Shown: positions 21,802 through 31,519, counted from the first letter of the stretch. The stretch is 64,000 nucleotides of DNA from Halobacteriales archaeon YIM A00010 (GCA_025041175.1 JAKCFJ010000004.1:372001-436000), one strand, 5' to 3'. Made by a program: numbers and translations. The notes: generated by a model from the letters alone, not told the origin.

Positions 21802-22503
21802 TTATCCGCTGGAGGTAGTGCGTGGATGAGTAGATAAATGGTCGAAATACATGTCCTTGCGCTCCACGATATTCTTGACCGTCGCGCGGGTGGTCCCGGC
21901 TTCGCGCGCGATTGAGCGCTTACTCTCGTCGTTTTCGATCCGTTCGATCACCGACAATGCAGTCTCGAAGTCCTCGTTTGGGATCAGCCCGCCCTCACCG
22001 TCGCTGTCGAACCCGAAGGGAGGCCGACCGATGTGTTTGCCTGCGGCCTTGGCGGCGGCGACCCCCTCCTTGGTTCGTTCCCTTCCCATCGTGGTATCGA
22101 GTTCGGCAGCGATCCCGAGCGCACGTAGCAGCGCTTGGTCGTCTGGGCCCGAGTCGGAGGTATCTTCGCCGAGACGGAGTCCCGCCTTGATGATGTGGAC
22201 CGCGACACCCGCCTCAATGAGTTCCGTCACGCGCTCGTTCAGGTCGCGCATGGTCTTGGCGATCCGCGACGCATCGCGGATGATTACCCGGTCGATCTCG
22301 CCCGCGGCCGCGAGCGTGAACAGTCGCTGGTCATTCGAGGCCTCAGTGCTCCGTGCCTCGATGGCGGTGTCACAGAGTACGCGGAGGTCCGCGGGATCGA
22401 TCTCAAGTACCTGCGTGGCGTAGTCGATCCCCTGATCGCGCTGTTCATGCGCGGAGTCGGTGGCCATCGTGTCCCGGACGTAGATCGCCGTTTGTTCGGC
22501 CAT
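21802..22503 (-). CDS. serine-recombinase (resolvase-like) protein
   Basis: 233 residues from MAEQTAIYVRDTMATDSAHE. The resolvase fold is recognisable: LFTLAAAGEIDRVIIRDASR, IAKTMRDLNERVTELIEAGV, a dimer-helix region ELDTTMGRERTKEGVAAAKA and GKHIGRPPFGFD, then a helix-turn-helix (SKRSIAREAGTTRATVKNIV). At the expected catalytic Ser (Y.RVS) the sequence is YVRDT, i.e. Thr. It may be a specialised or inactive variant. The ATG 22503 is chosen over longer in-frame extensions without family character. Confidence 0.75.
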   Translation of the reverse strand: MAEQTAIYVRDTMATDSAHEQRDQGIDYATQVLEIDPADLRVLCDTAIEARSTEASNDQRLFTLAAAGEIDRVIIRDASRIAKTMRDLNERVTELIEAGVAVHIIKAGLRLGEDTSDSGPDDQALLRALGIAAELDTTMGRERTKEGVAAAKAAGKHIGRPPFGFDSDGEGGLIPNEDFETALSVIERIENDESKRSIAREAGTTRATVKNIVERKDMYFDHLSTHPRTTSSG

Positions 22504-22811
22504 CTGTCCCATCTTTCTAAGAGGTCTCGAATCATGTACCTTTCGACCCTGAGATCGAACGGACCTGATCCGCGGCGGCCCCAGTAGTCTCCCCCATCGG
22601 CGGCGTGGCGAAAACGCGGAGTTTCTCCCACCTGTGGGAAACCGGGGGGTTGTTAAATGGCCGGCCCATGCAACGCACAGAGTCGAACCCGTAGCCGGCA
22701 TCGAAACAATTGGCACCGTTGTACTGAGCACTCGGAGAGTGGTACAGTTTAGTGACGTTCGAACGTTAGCGAGCGCTGCGGGACCAAGACCATGCACGAG
22801 AACAATTAAAC

Positions 22812-23975
22812 GTGATACAATACGACGAAGCGGACAGCACGAGCCACGGAGCGCGCTCGAACCGGCGGAACTTCCTGCGCGCGTCGGCACTCGCAGGGAC
22901 AGGGGTTCTGGCCGGCTGCTTCGGTAGCGTGTCCGGCGCCGGAGAGACGCTGACGATGGGCTATCAGCCCTTCTCCGCCCACGCGTGGGAAGCTCTCATC
23001 ATGAAACATAGCGATATTCCCCAGAAGTACCTCCCCGAGGGCTACTCGCTGAACTGGCAGTCGGCGCTGCAGGGGGCTGTCATCGGTAACCGGATCAGCG
23101 TCGGCAAGAACCAGGCGGGCTGGATGGGCGACATGCCGGCGCTGACGACCATCGCCCAGAACGAGACCCCGGCCAGTCTCGTCGGGCTCGCCAACTGGTC
23201 GCGGGGCCAGCAGTGTAACCTCCTCGTCGTCCCCAAGGACTCCGACATCGAACGGACCGCCGACATCGCCGGTAAGACGGTCGGCGTCACGGTCGGGGCG
23301 TGTTCCCACCGGTATCTCCTCCGGGTGCTCGAAGCCGAAGGGATCGACGTGACCATCGAGGACACCGGTATCTCGACCATTCTCGCCAACCTCCGCGAGG
23401 GGCGGATCGCCGCGGGGGTCGGGTGGGAGCCCTCGATCGCGAAGTTGGTCTTCCAGGACGATCTCACCCGATACGTCTCGACTGGTGCGGAGTACAACGT
23501 GATCGACGCTGGCGGTATCCCGATGACCGACGACCTGATCGAGAACCACCGAGAGGCTGCAAAGGGGATCCTGAAGGCCGAACTCGAAGCAACTCGGGTT
23601 CTCGCGACCGACCACGATCGGACTCTCGATCTGGTTGGCCAAGAGCAGGACCTTCGATACTTCAACCGTCCGTCCCTTCGGTGGGGCGTCTACAAGGACC
23701 CGCCGATCGGTGAGGACGTCCAACGACTGCGATACGCGACCGACTACGAGCAAGCGGAGGAACCGGGCCGGTTGATGAAGGAGACCGCACCGGAATTTCT
23801 CACCGAGCAGGGTGCGCTCGAAGCGCCGCCGCCCGAGGACCGGTACAAGCCGGAGGTGCTCAACGAGGCAGCGGCCGAACTCGACGACGCGGTGGAGTGG
23901 TCGCCGCGATCGACCGGCAACGTCTCCACGACGAACAGTTCGACTACTGGCAACGCGTCCGGAGGTGCACAATGA
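22812..23975 (+). CDS. NitT/TauT-type ABC importer, Tat lipoprotein substrate-binding protein
   Basis: 387 residues, GTG start. NRRNFLRASALAGTGVLAGC is a Tat signal with lipobox Cys. The mature part has the SsuA/TauA/ThiY-like pattern: ETLTMGYQPFSAHAWEALIM, NLLVVPKDSDIERTADIAGK (Lys-Thr-Val-Gly loop TVGVTVGACSHRYLLRVLEA) and LREGRIAAGVGWEPSIAKLV. Low-complexity Ser/Thr tail at the end. It should sit on the outer membrane face and deliver an anionic or sulfonate-like ligand to the permeases encoded downstream. ATGA overlap with the next gene. Confidence 0.85.
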   Translation: MIQYDEADSTSHGARSNRRNFLRASALAGTGVLAGCFGSVSGAGETLTMGYQPFSAHAWEALIMKHSDIPQKYLPEGYSLNWQSALQGAVIGNRISVGKNQAGWMGDMPALTTIAQNETPASLVGLANWSRGQQCNLLVVPKDSDIERTADIAGKTVGVTVGACSHRYLLRVLEAEGIDVTIEDTGISTILANLREGRIAAGVGWEPSIAKLVFQDDLTRYVSTGAEYNVIDAGGIPMTDDLIENHREAAKGILKAELEATRVLATDHDRTLDLVGQEQDLRYFNRPSLRWGVYKDPPIGEDVQRLRYATDYEQAEEPGRLMKETAPEFLTEQGALEAPPPEDRYKPEVLNEAAAELDDAVEWSPRSTGNVSTTNSSTTGNASGGAQ

Positions 23976-24835
23976 GTACGGGCTCGATGTCCGAGCGGAT
24001 CGGCGACCGGTTCGGGGAGAGCCTGCCGTCACCGACAAGGGGGGTCCGGAAGCTCCTCTCGTTGGTTGGGTTCGTCGCGGTCTGGTGGCTGTGCTACCGG
24101 TTCGGCGTGCTCAACTTCGATCACTTCGTCAGCCCCGTGACGACCCTCGTGGAGTTCGCTGGTGCGCTCGCCGGCCAGCCCCTGACCGAGGGTGGCGACA
24201 CCATCTACCTCCACGCCGTCTACTCGGCGGCACGAGTGGCGATCGGCGTCGGCTTTGCAGCCGTGCTCGCGATCCCGACCGGGCTGGTTGTGGGCACGAG
24301 CCAGCGGTGGGAGAACCTGCTGTATCCCGCGCTCGAGGCGTTTCGACCGATCCCGCCGATTGCGTGGCTCCCGATCGCCATCATCGTCTTCCCGACGCTC
24401 GCGCTGGGCTCGATCTCGGTGCCGCTGCCTGCGCTGTTCGTCGTGTTCGTCGGGGCGTTCTTCCCGATATTCACGAACACCATCGAGGGCGCACGGAACA
24501 TCGAGACCGAGTATCGCCGAGCGGCAGAGAGCCTTGGGGCGTCCTCGGGGAACGTCTTCCGGCACGTGGTGCTGCCGGCGACACTGCCGTCGATCATCAC
24601 TGGGCTCTCGCTTGGAGTCGGGTTGGGCTGGATCACGGTCGTCGCCGCGGAACTGCTCACTGGGGGTCCCGGACTCGGCTACATCATCATGCAAGGATCG
24701 CGGCTGTTGCAGAACCAGATCGTCGTCATCGGCATGCTCGCCGTCGGCGCACTCGGCTACGCGTCGTCGCTGCTGGTCGAGCGTCTCGGCCACTGGCTGA
24801 TGCCGTGGTCCACCACCGAGGGAAATCGTGAATGA
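23972..24835 (+). CDS. ABC importer permease 1 (SsuC/TauC-like)
   Basis: 287 residues with about six TM helices. The EAA loop EYRRAAESLGASSGNVFRHV then VLPATLPSIITGL is the site that contacts the ATPase. FRPIPPIAWLPIAIIVF is the SsuC-type signature. The start at 23972 is fixed by ATGA. It would pair with the second permease at 25709 as a heterodimer. Confidence 0.85.
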   Translation: MSTGSMSERIGDRFGESLPSPTRGVRKLLSLVGFVAVWWLCYRFGVLNFDHFVSPVTTLVEFAGALAGQPLTEGGDTIYLHAVYSAARVAIGVGFAAVLAIPTGLVVGTSQRWENLLYPALEAFRPIPPIAWLPIAIIVFPTLALGSISVPLPALFVVFVGAFFPIFTNTIEGARNIETEYRRAAESLGASSGNVFRHVVLPATLPSIITGLSLGVGLGWITVVAAELLTGGPGLGYIIMQGSRLLQNQIVVIGMLAVGALGYASSLLVERLGHWLMPWSTTEGNRE

Positions 24836-25709
24836 ACGTGACACCACCAACGCTCGTACCGCCCCGGACGAACAACACACGGACTCGGCCGACGAGAAGT
24901 TCCGGTCGTGGACAGAATCGAGTGGAACCGGCACCGTCAACATCAAAGATATGACGAAGGTGTATGGCACCGACGGCGACGAGTTGACGGCCGTCGACTC
25001 GATGGACCTCCACATCGAGGCCGAGGAGTTCGTGACTGTCCTCGGTCCCTCCGGCTGCGGGAAAAGCACCGTCATGGAGTGTGTCGCGGGCTATCTCGAC
25101 CCTACCGAAGGTGAGGTACTGGTCAACGGTGAACCCGTTGACGGGCCCGATCCCTCTCGCGGAGTAGTCTTCCAAGAGAACCGATTATTCCCGTGGAAGA
25201 CGGTCACCGAGAACGTTCGGTTCGGTCCTCAAATGCGTGATGCGGTCGATCAGAGCCGGATCGAGAGGCTGTTCGATCAGATGGGTCTGGAGGGGTTCGA
25301 GGACTCGTACCCTCACGAACTCTCCGGCGGAATGCAGCAACGCGCGGAACTCGCTCGATTGCTCGCGAACGATCCTGACATCATGCTGATGGACGAACCG
25401 TTCAGCGGGCTTGACGCGATGACCAAGGAGCTGATGCAGGAGAAGCTGCTTGACGTCTGGGAGGACGATGATCGGACGGTGCTGTTCATCACCCACGATG
25501 TCGAGGAAGCCATCCTGCTCGCGGACCGAGTGGTTGTGATGACCGCCCGTCCAGGTCAGGTCAAGGACGTCATCGACGTGGACTTGGAGCGACCACGTGA
25601 CATCGATATGGTCACCACCGATCGGTTCAACGAACTCCAGCGCCGCGCCAGTGAAAGCATCCACGACGAGGCCGAACGCGCGATGGAACAAGCAGAGGGG
25701 CGGGCCTGA
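24828..25709 (+). CDS. ABC importer ATPase (SsuB/TauB-like)
   Basis: 293 residues, GTG start overlapping the permease. Walker A GPSGCGKST, Q-loop VVFQENRLFPW, signature LSGGMQQRAELARLL, Walker B DIMLMDEPFSGLDA and H-loop FITHDVEEA are all intact. FQENRLFPWKTV is typical of the nitrate/sulfonate/taurine branch. An acidic N-terminal extension of about 35 residues precedes the fold. It powers import through the two flanking permeases. Confidence 0.92.
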   Translation: MNERDTTNARTAPDEQHTDSADEKFRSWTESSGTGTVNIKDMTKVYGTDGDELTAVDSMDLHIEAEEFVTVLGPSGCGKSTVMECVAGYLDPTEGEVLVNGEPVDGPDPSRGVVFQENRLFPWKTVTENVRFGPQMRDAVDQSRIERLFDQMGLEGFEDSYPHELSGGMQQRAELARLLANDPDIMLMDEPFSGLDAMTKELMQEKLLDVWEDDDRTVLFITHDVEEAILLADRVVVMTARPGQVKDVIDVDLERPRDIDMVTTDRFNELQRRASESIHDEAERAMEQAEGRA

Positions 25710-26464
25710 TGGAGTACGCCCAGCGTGCCGAGCAGTCGGTTTCACTACTAGCGCTGCTTGTGATTTGGGGGGTCGCCACCATGATCGTCGGGGCAGTGCC
25801 GAGTCTCCCAACGCCCCCAGAGGTGGTCATGGCGTTCGTTGACGCGGCGACTGGGGGGGCGTTCTGGGAGGAGGTTCTGTTGAGTACGTTTCGGGTGTAT
25901 CTGTCCTTCGTGATCGCTGCGGTAATCGCGATCCCGCTGGGGCTGTTGATCGGTCGGAGCGCGATCGTTGAGGACCTCCTCTTCCCGTCGCTCGAAGTGC
26001 TTCGCCCGATCCCGCCGATCGCGTGGTTCCCGGCACTGACAATCATCCTGATCAACTCCGCGAACATCGTCCGATTTATCATCTTCCTTGCCGCCTTCTT
26101 CCCGATCCTCCTCAACACGATCGAGGGGGTACAGGACGTAGAGGTGGAGTTCTCACAGGCAGCTAGTTCGCTCGGAGCCTCCTCGACGCAGATCCTACGT
26201 CACGTCTTGTTGCCCGGTGCGCTGCCCTCGATCTACACGGGCCTCGTCAACGCGATGGGGTTGGCGTGGGTCAGCCTCGTCGCGGCGGAACTGCTGTCGA
26301 GCACCGGTGTCGGCTACTTCATCTGGAACGCCTTCACCGCTGGCGAGTACCCGAACGTCGTCGTCGGGATGGTCGCGGTCGGCGTGCTGGGGTACGTCTC
26401 ATCGGCGCTAGTCCGCTGGCTCAGTGCCCAACAACTACCATGGCTCCAGTCCACAACGGTCTGA
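25709..26464 (+). CDS. ABC importer permease 2 (SsuC/TauC-like)
   Basis: 251 residues, six TM helices. LRPIPPIAWFPALTIILINS and the EAA loop EFSQAASSLGASSTQILRHV then LLPGALPSIYTGLV mark the family. It overlaps the ATPase stop by 1 nt and completes an SBP-permease-ATPase-permease operon. Having two different permeases is less usual for this class than a homodimer. Confidence 0.85.
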   Translation: MEYAQRAEQSVSLLALLVIWGVATMIVGAVPSLPTPPEVVMAFVDAATGGAFWEEVLLSTFRVYLSFVIAAVIAIPLGLLIGRSAIVEDLLFPSLEVLRPIPPIAWFPALTIILINSANIVRFIIFLAAFFPILLNTIEGVQDVEVEFSQAASSLGASSTQILRHVLLPGALPSIYTGLVNAMGLAWVSLVAAELLSSTGVGYFIWNAFTAGEYPNVVVGMVAVGVLGYVSSALVRWLSAQQLPWLQSTTV

Positions 26465-26629
26465 GCCCGCCGCGAAACGTTGCCCATACCACACTGCGAT
26501 CTCCCGTAGCAGCTCCGCCTTTTGGTTCCCGATCCCGTCGTGAACGTATTGGGGAACGCCCAGCGGGGCCGGTGGCGGGCCGCCGTCGGCGATCTCCTGA
26601 GCGTCTTGGTGGTGATTGGATTCGCTCAT
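26435..26629 (-). CDS. short hypothetical protein, possibly truncated
   Basis: MSESNHHQDAQEIADGGPPP then LGVPQYVHDGIGNQKAELLR and EIAVWYGQ. The last 15 residues run antisense into the end of the permease gene and look unnatural. The first part resembles small haloarchaeal proteins with a P.YV.(D/E)G...Q...LR.(L/I)A pattern, so this may be their truncated N-terminus. Confidence 0.4.
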   Translation of the reverse strand: MSESNHHQDAQEIADGGPPPAPLGVPQYVHDGIGNQKAELLREIAVWYGQRFAAGSDRCGLEPW

Positions 26630-26871
26630 GGATTGGTCCCGGTCACCATTGCCTCCGGGCGTTCTTACCTAACCTAACTTCGGAGTGTAAACGCGACGAG
26701 GACCTCAGCAACTTTTGTTCCTGTTTCAATCGTAGAGATAAAGCAGTCAGAATTGATGCATCAGGAATTGAGTTGGTACACGAACAGTTTCCGGTGTTAA
26801 TCTCCATATTGAAGATAGTTAGAGAAAGCTGTCGCTCCATCTACCTCTTTCCCGACTGGGAGAGTGGCCGC

Positions 26872-28476
26872 CTAGCCAGGGCCAAGCTGGAGGTGAATGG
26901 CAACCCAGTCAGCGAGTTCCCCCGCAGTAAGGACTGGCGGAGCGGTCGTCAGTTCCTGTGAGACGGTGGCTTTCAGGAGGACATCCGTCAGCCGCCAGAC
27001 GTTGTACATGAGAATGGCGAAGACGAAATAGTAGAATCGCAGCGTATAATCCTTCGAAGATGTTTTCGCGAGGAACTCCTGTTTGATCGATCGGTACTCG
27101 GCTTCGATCCACCAGCGATACGCGTAGTGGGTGACCCATCGGTGGGCGTTTTCAGGTGTAATCCGCTCGTTCGTGATAAACACCTGTATATCGCCGTTTT
27201 CATTCTGGACGAACAGTCCTCGACAGTCATGGCTCCCATTTCTCGCTTTCACCGTCGCCTGTTCGACAGCGACATCCTTGTCCTCCTGTTCCATCTGCTC
27301 GATGTACGCCGTTTCGGGTGCCCGTTCGATCTTGGGAAACAGATAGGTAACATCCAGGTTATCCAGGGTTTGGTAGACCTGCAGTGATTCAAACCCACGG
27401 TCGGCGAGCACGAGATCGATCGACACGAATGCCTGAGCTCGTCGCACGAGCCGTCGGACCGTTCGATGATACTGATGGGGGAGATTCTCGTCCCACGCAG
27501 AGCTCTCGATCACCGGTTCAACGGCGAGGACGATGGGCAGGCTCTTCCCAACGAGCGAGAGCGTGGCGAATTTGTAGGCCCTCTCTCCCGAGTCATCGGT
27601 CCCGCTAACCTCACTGGGCAGATCTTTTTCAGCGTGATAGGGCCAGGTCGTAATGTCGATAGCGACAGTGACCGGTGGTTGGAGGATCTGGAGATGATCC
27701 ACCGCATTGAGGAGGTTGTCGATTGACCGATCGAAGCCTGCTTGAATCGTCTCGGGCGTGTGTTGCTTGATCGTTCGGAGGTGGGTATCGCCGTGGGGAG
27801 TGTAGTCCTTGCCGAAGAAGGTCTCCATGCGTGATTGGCCCTGGGGCGTGCCACAGCCACCCAGCGCCATCAGGGCCTGGAGTTCATTGAACCGGCTGTC
27901 CGGATATGTTGCATTCGCTGCCCGTCCGGAGTCGAACGCACCGAAAATTGTCTCTCGAGCGTGTCGGACATGTCTCCGAATCTGCTCATCAGAGAACTTG
28001 TCGACGTGTCGTTCCCGGAGATCTGACTTGGTCTCGTTGACATGCCGTGGTGGGCGTAAATCGAGGGCCACCGCATTCTGATAGGCAGTAGCGACGAGGC
28101 GCTCGCTCACCGAAAGAATAGCACGCTTGGTCTCGTCTGAGAGGTGTACATCCCACGCAGTCATGAGCGTTTGGCGCGTTGGAGCTGTGTTGTAGGGGCC
28201 GAAGTTCTCCGAATCGAATCCGAGCCGAATCGCTCGATGCTCCGTCGAGAGGTACTCGTAGAGACCGTTCCACGAGAGGCCAACGAGTTCCCGGCAGAAC
28301 AGCGCGCGAACCATTGGGACAGCATCGTACTCGCATGCCTCGAAACGTTCGTAATCCGTGTTCCGAAGGACGAGGTCAACATCCGAATATCGAACGAGAT
28401 CGACAAGCGTTGGGGCTGTTTCGAGCCGGTCGCGGACATCATCAAGCAGCCACTCAGAAGGATCCATAGAACTCAT
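26872..28476 (-). CDS. DDE transposase (IS4-like), 534 aa
   Basis: Start MSSMDPSEWLLDDVRDRLET. The core has VTVAIDITTWPYHAE (first Asp), FVSIDLVLADRGFESLQVYQ (second Asp, DRGF/Y motif) and YAYRWWIEAEYRSIKQEFLA (the Y..W.IE...R.IKQ motif with the catalytic Glu). The final FYYFVFAILMYNVWRLTDVL is shared with the long transposases at 35500 and 46384. Appears intact. AT-rich sequence upstream (28500-28610) may hold one end of the element, but I could not place inverted repeats. Confidence 0.85.
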   Translation of the reverse strand: MSSMDPSEWLLDDVRDRLETAPTLVDLVRYSDVDLVLRNTDYERFEACEYDAVPMVRALFCRELVGLSWNGLYEYLSTEHRAIRLGFDSENFGPYNTAPTRQTLMTAWDVHLSDETKRAILSVSERLVATAYQNAVALDLRPPRHVNETKSDLRERHVDKFSDEQIRRHVRHARETIFGAFDSGRAANATYPDSRFNELQALMALGGCGTPQGQSRMETFFGKDYTPHGDTHLRTIKQHTPETIQAGFDRSIDNLLNAVDHLQILQPPVTVAIDITTWPYHAEKDLPSEVSGTDDSGERAYKFATLSLVGKSLPIVLAVEPVIESSAWDENLPHQYHRTVRRLVRRAQAFVSIDLVLADRGFESLQVYQTLDNLDVTYLFPKIERAPETAYIEQMEQEDKDVAVEQATVKARNGSHDCRGLFVQNENGDIQVFITNERITPENAHRWVTHYAYRWWIEAEYRSIKQEFLAKTSSKDYTLRFYYFVFAILMYNVWRLTDVLLKATVSQELTTAPPVLTAGELADWVAIHLQLGPG

Positions 28477-28745
28477 CGAGAATCTATATATCCCTGACCT
28501 ATGATATCTGCCCACAATTCAATATCATATATTTATAATAATAATTTATATTATTTCTATCTGTCTAGATTAATGTGATTTATATACTTAGTAGCATGTC
28601 GGATCTCTTCCTTCTCTACGAGCTATGATTGTACCGTTGTCACTGTCGACGTGTCGACTCGTTGCGTTAAACCGCTCCGATACGATTCCTGAAGCCACCC
28701 TATGCTTCGGCATAAGTCATTGATCAAAAAATCACGAGTAGGTAC

Positions 28746-29000
28746 CTACTCGTTGATTTGAACGCAGTCGGTGCTGTGAGTCGTATCGTCTTCGATGTGA
28801 TAGTCGTGATCGGACGTGTTCGTCGAGGTGATTGAGACCACGCCGTCGATGTGTGCCTGTGTCGTCCGGACCGGTCGGCCCTCCACGCGTTCACGAGGAT
28901 GATCGGAACCAGACAGACGGCGATGGACAGATAGCCGGTGTGAATGTAGCCGACAGTTCCAGCGGCCGAATAGACGATGGGGAAGCTGATCCCTTTCGTT
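28746..29000 (-). pseudogene. frameshifted remnant of a membrane-associated protein
   Basis: One minus frame reads ISFPIVYSAAGTVGYIHTGY then LSIAVCLVPIILVN (hydrophobic). Another, downstream, reads GRPVRTTQAHIDGVVSITST and ends HSTDCVQINE with a stop at 28746. The two are joined only by a frameshift near 28880. 28477-28745 is AT-rich without a gene. Confidence 0.35.
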
Positions 29001-29086
29001 GTCCTGGCCTTACGGATTCATCAGCCGACTCGTTATCTAAGATCGTCTCTGAAATAGGACAATTAACTTGATACGATGATCCGAAG

Positions 29087-29330
29087 TCAGAGTTGGAATC
29101 GGATTTCGTCCCATCTGTCCTGTGGTGCCGGCGTATCTTCGATGATGTACTCTCCACGAACGACCTGATCGACTGAATGGATCGTCCCACTCGCACCTTC
29201 GATACTCGCCTCGACCTCGTCGTACTCAATCGTATTCCCTCGCTGGTGAGTCTTAGATTCAGAACGTCTTTATCGAGTTCGACGAGCGTCGTATTGACAC
29301 TGGTGACGGTGCAGCGGTTACGACCTGCTG
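29087..29330 (-). pseudogene. frameshifted hypothetical gene remnant
   Basis: The minus frame ending at 29087 reads NTIEYDEVEASIEGASGTIH, then SVDQVVRGEYIIEDTPAPQD and RWDEIRFQL. Upstream, a different frame supplies NTTLVELDKDVL. A shift near 29252 joins them. No family recognised. 29331-29509 has no supportable gene. Confidence 0.4.
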
Positions 29331-29509
29331 AGTAAACGCGTGTGTTGTCGGTTCATGGGGCTTCAGAACAGCAATAACTAAGCGCTGTAGCGGGACCATT
29401 GCTATTCTAGACCCAATTGGGTAGAAAAAACTGTCCAGTACCACTCGGAGACACAGAGCGATTTAACGAGGCTTTCTTCTCCTGATTCATTGTCGTCACG
29501 CTGTTCGCA

Positions 29510-30169
29510 TCAGTCTGCTGGTGGTACGACCAGTATCGGTTTGTCGACGGTACGTATGACCCGATCCGCGACACTCCCGAGATGCTGGCTTGCGAGATTT
29601 GAGGTGCCTTGCGAGGCAATCACTACGATGTCGATCTCGTTATCGGCGACGTACTCACGGAGGGCCTCGTGTGGCGTTCCTTGCGTAACTGTTTTATGGA
29701 GGTCCGCATCCACGTCCGTCTCGCTGACACGGTCAGCAAAGTGAGAGACGGCCTCGTGGCCTTGCTCTTCGAGTTGGTCGATGAACTCCTCGGAGACACC
29801 ACCGATGCTGAATGCGCCCCCCTCCGCCTGTACATCCACGACAGAGACGATGTGAAGCGTCGCGTTGGCGTGCTGTGCGATATCAGCTCCGTATGGCGCT
29901 GCGCGTTCGGCGTTGTCGCTTCCGTCCGTTGGGGCAAGGACATGCGCATACGATCCACTGTCGGTGCTAGCTGCATCGGCGTCCGGGGCGATCAGAATGG
30001 GCGTGTCAGTGCGGCGAAGCACCCGGTCGGTCGTACTCCCTAAGAGACGTTCTGTAACCCCCGAACGCCCTGTTGTTCCCATGACAGTGAGATCGATCGC
30101 TCGGTCGGTGGCGTACTCGCCAATCGCTTCATAGGGAATCCCTTCGAGCAACTCCTGCTCGTAGCAGAG
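29510..30169 (-). pseudogene. tandem UspA protein truncated at its 5-prime end by a MITE-like element
   Basis: Two universal stress protein units. The first is cut: it begins YEQELLEGIPYEAIGEYATD and keeps LTVMGTTGRSGVTERLLGST, the G-2x-G-9x-G(S/T) ATP motif, then VLRRTDTPILIAPD. The second is complete (YAHVLAPTDGSDNAERAAPY to VIRTVDKPILVVP). The coding frame runs straight into the GTCGGCTAG terminus at 30170. The lost part is about the first 70-80 residues. A TTG at 30151 could restart translation. Confidence 0.75.
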
Positions 30170-30268
30170 GTCGGCTAGATGAATTTATTATGCATAATCA
30201 CCTACGAAATATAACATATCGATATAGATTTCGAACTCAACCGTGCATGAGCAAACCACCGGTCTGAC
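30170..30268. mobile_element. MITE-like element, about 99 bp
   Basis: It starts GTCGGCTAGATGAATTTATT then ATGCATAATCACCTACGAAAT. The other end, read in reverse, is GTCAGAC...TCATGCACGG...TTCGAAAT. Matching positions (GTCxG, ATGCA, CGAAAT) make an imperfect inverted repeat without a gene. It splits the UspA coding region from its original promoter. Confidence 0.5.
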
Positions 30269-30288
30269 TTCAGAAGCAGAAGACCTAT

Positions 30289-30306
30289 TTATTGAACGAT
30301 CAATAA
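30289..30306. promoter_or_regulatory. perfect inverted repeat, candidate TetR operator of the P450 gene
   Basis: TTATTGA-ACGA-TCAATAA, 7-bp perfect arms, 7 bp before the P450 GTG start. The core ATTGA-N4-TCAAT recurs at 32350-32365 before the SDR gene. The regulator is probably the TetR protein encoded between them. Confidence 0.6.
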
Positions 30307-30313
30307 ACGACAC

Positions 30314-31519
30314 GTGGCAACACAAAACCCTGAACTCGATATGAAACTCCCGAGCGGGCTCGAACCAGCCCAGCGGCGGGTGGACCCGTTCACGTGGTAC
30401 GAGACGATGCGCAGTACTGAACCAGTTAGATACGACGATGAGCGCGAGCGGTGGGATGTATTCCGTTACGACGACGTCAGACGAGTTCTCTCAGACTACG
30501 AAACGTTTTCCTCGGCGGGGTTGTCGGATTTCGATTCGTTCGATATCCTCGGAACGGTTCTTGTGGACGAGAACCCGCCGGAACACGACCGGCTTCGCGG
30601 CGTCGTCGACGAGTTCTTCCAACCAGGGAATCTCGAATCGCTGCGTCCGTCGATTCGCTCCATTGTCGATGAACAACTCGACCAGACGCTCAAGGATGGT
30701 CCCGCTATTGACGCTATCGGACAGCTCACCGCTCCGGTCACCGTTCTTACGATCTCGCGACTACTTGGCATTCCACGTGACGACTGGGATACGGTCAAGC
30801 AGTGGAGTGACGTGATGGGAGGTAGTGGCGCAACGGAATCACAGGATTGGAAAGACGCTCAACGAATATTTAAAGAGATGCGCGAGTACATCGGTACTCT
30901 CATCGAAGAGCGTCAAGGAGAAGAGCGCGATGACGTGATTTCGGCGATTACGAGTACCGAGGCTTCCGCGACCCCTCTTTCAAAAGAGGAGCAAATATCG
31001 TTTTGCATCTTTCTCTTCCTCGCTGGCCACTCAACCACAACTCATGCAGCCGGAAGTGTGCTCTGGACGCTCGCAGAGGAGAACCAGTACAAGAACCTGC
31101 GCAATGGCAAACTCGATACGGGATTGACGTTCGAGGAGTCACTTCGCTACCGAGGTCCCGTTCAGTCGCTTTCCGGCCGCCACACAACCGAAGAGGTGGA
31201 GCTGAGTGGAGTGACTATTCCAGCCGGTGAGCAGATCACCTCGTGGATCGGGTCAGCGAACCGAGACCCAGAGGTGTTTGACGACCCGGAGCAATTCCAG
31301 CCTAATCGACGGGCGAACCGCCACATCGCGTTCGGGTTCGGCCCTCACGTCTGTCTGGGAGCTCCGCTTGCGAGACTGGAAGGTGATGTCATCCTCGACG
31401 CCGTCACTGACCGGATTCAGGACATAGAACTTGCGAAGGAGTCCTTCGATCCGGAGCCCCTGTCCTGGCCGCTCACCTACGGACTCGATCACCTCCCGAT
31501 GTGGTTCTACAAGGAATAG
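30314..31519 (+). CDS. cytochrome P450
   Basis: 401 residues, GTG start. I-helix FLFLAGHSTTTHAAGSVLWT (AGx(S/D)TT oxygen-activation motif), K-helix EESLRYRGPVQSLSGR (ExxR), and heme loop FGFGPHVCLGAPLARLE with the proximal Cys. Length and lack of a membrane anchor fit soluble bacterial-type class I P450s (CYP105/107-like by layout), which need a ferredoxin partner. None is encoded here. It hydroxylates an unknown substrate, probably with the neighbouring dehydrogenase. Confidence 0.93.
   Translation: MATQNPELDMKLPSGLEPAQRRVDPFTWYETMRSTEPVRYDDERERWDVFRYDDVRRVLSDYETFSSAGLSDFDSFDILGTVLVDENPPEHDRLRGVVDEFFQPGNLESLRPSIRSIVDEQLDQTLKDGPAIDAIGQLTAPVTVLTISRLLGIPRDDWDTVKQWSDVMGGSGATESQDWKDAQRIFKEMREYIGTLIEERQGEERDDVISAITSTEASATPLSKEEQISFCIFLFLAGHSTTTHAAGSVLWTLAEENQYKNLRNGKLDTGLTFEESLRYRGPVQSLSGRHTTEEVELSGVTIPAGEQITSWIGSANRDPEVFDDPEQFQPNRRANRHIAFGFGPHVCLGAPLARLEGDVILDAVTDRIQDIELAKESFDPEPLSWPLTYGLDHLPMWFYKE

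Noticed and set aside
22806-24038. long minus-strand open frame over the ABC substrate-binding gene
   Set aside because: Antisense to a well-supported Tat lipoprotein with operon overlaps; no motif in the translation.
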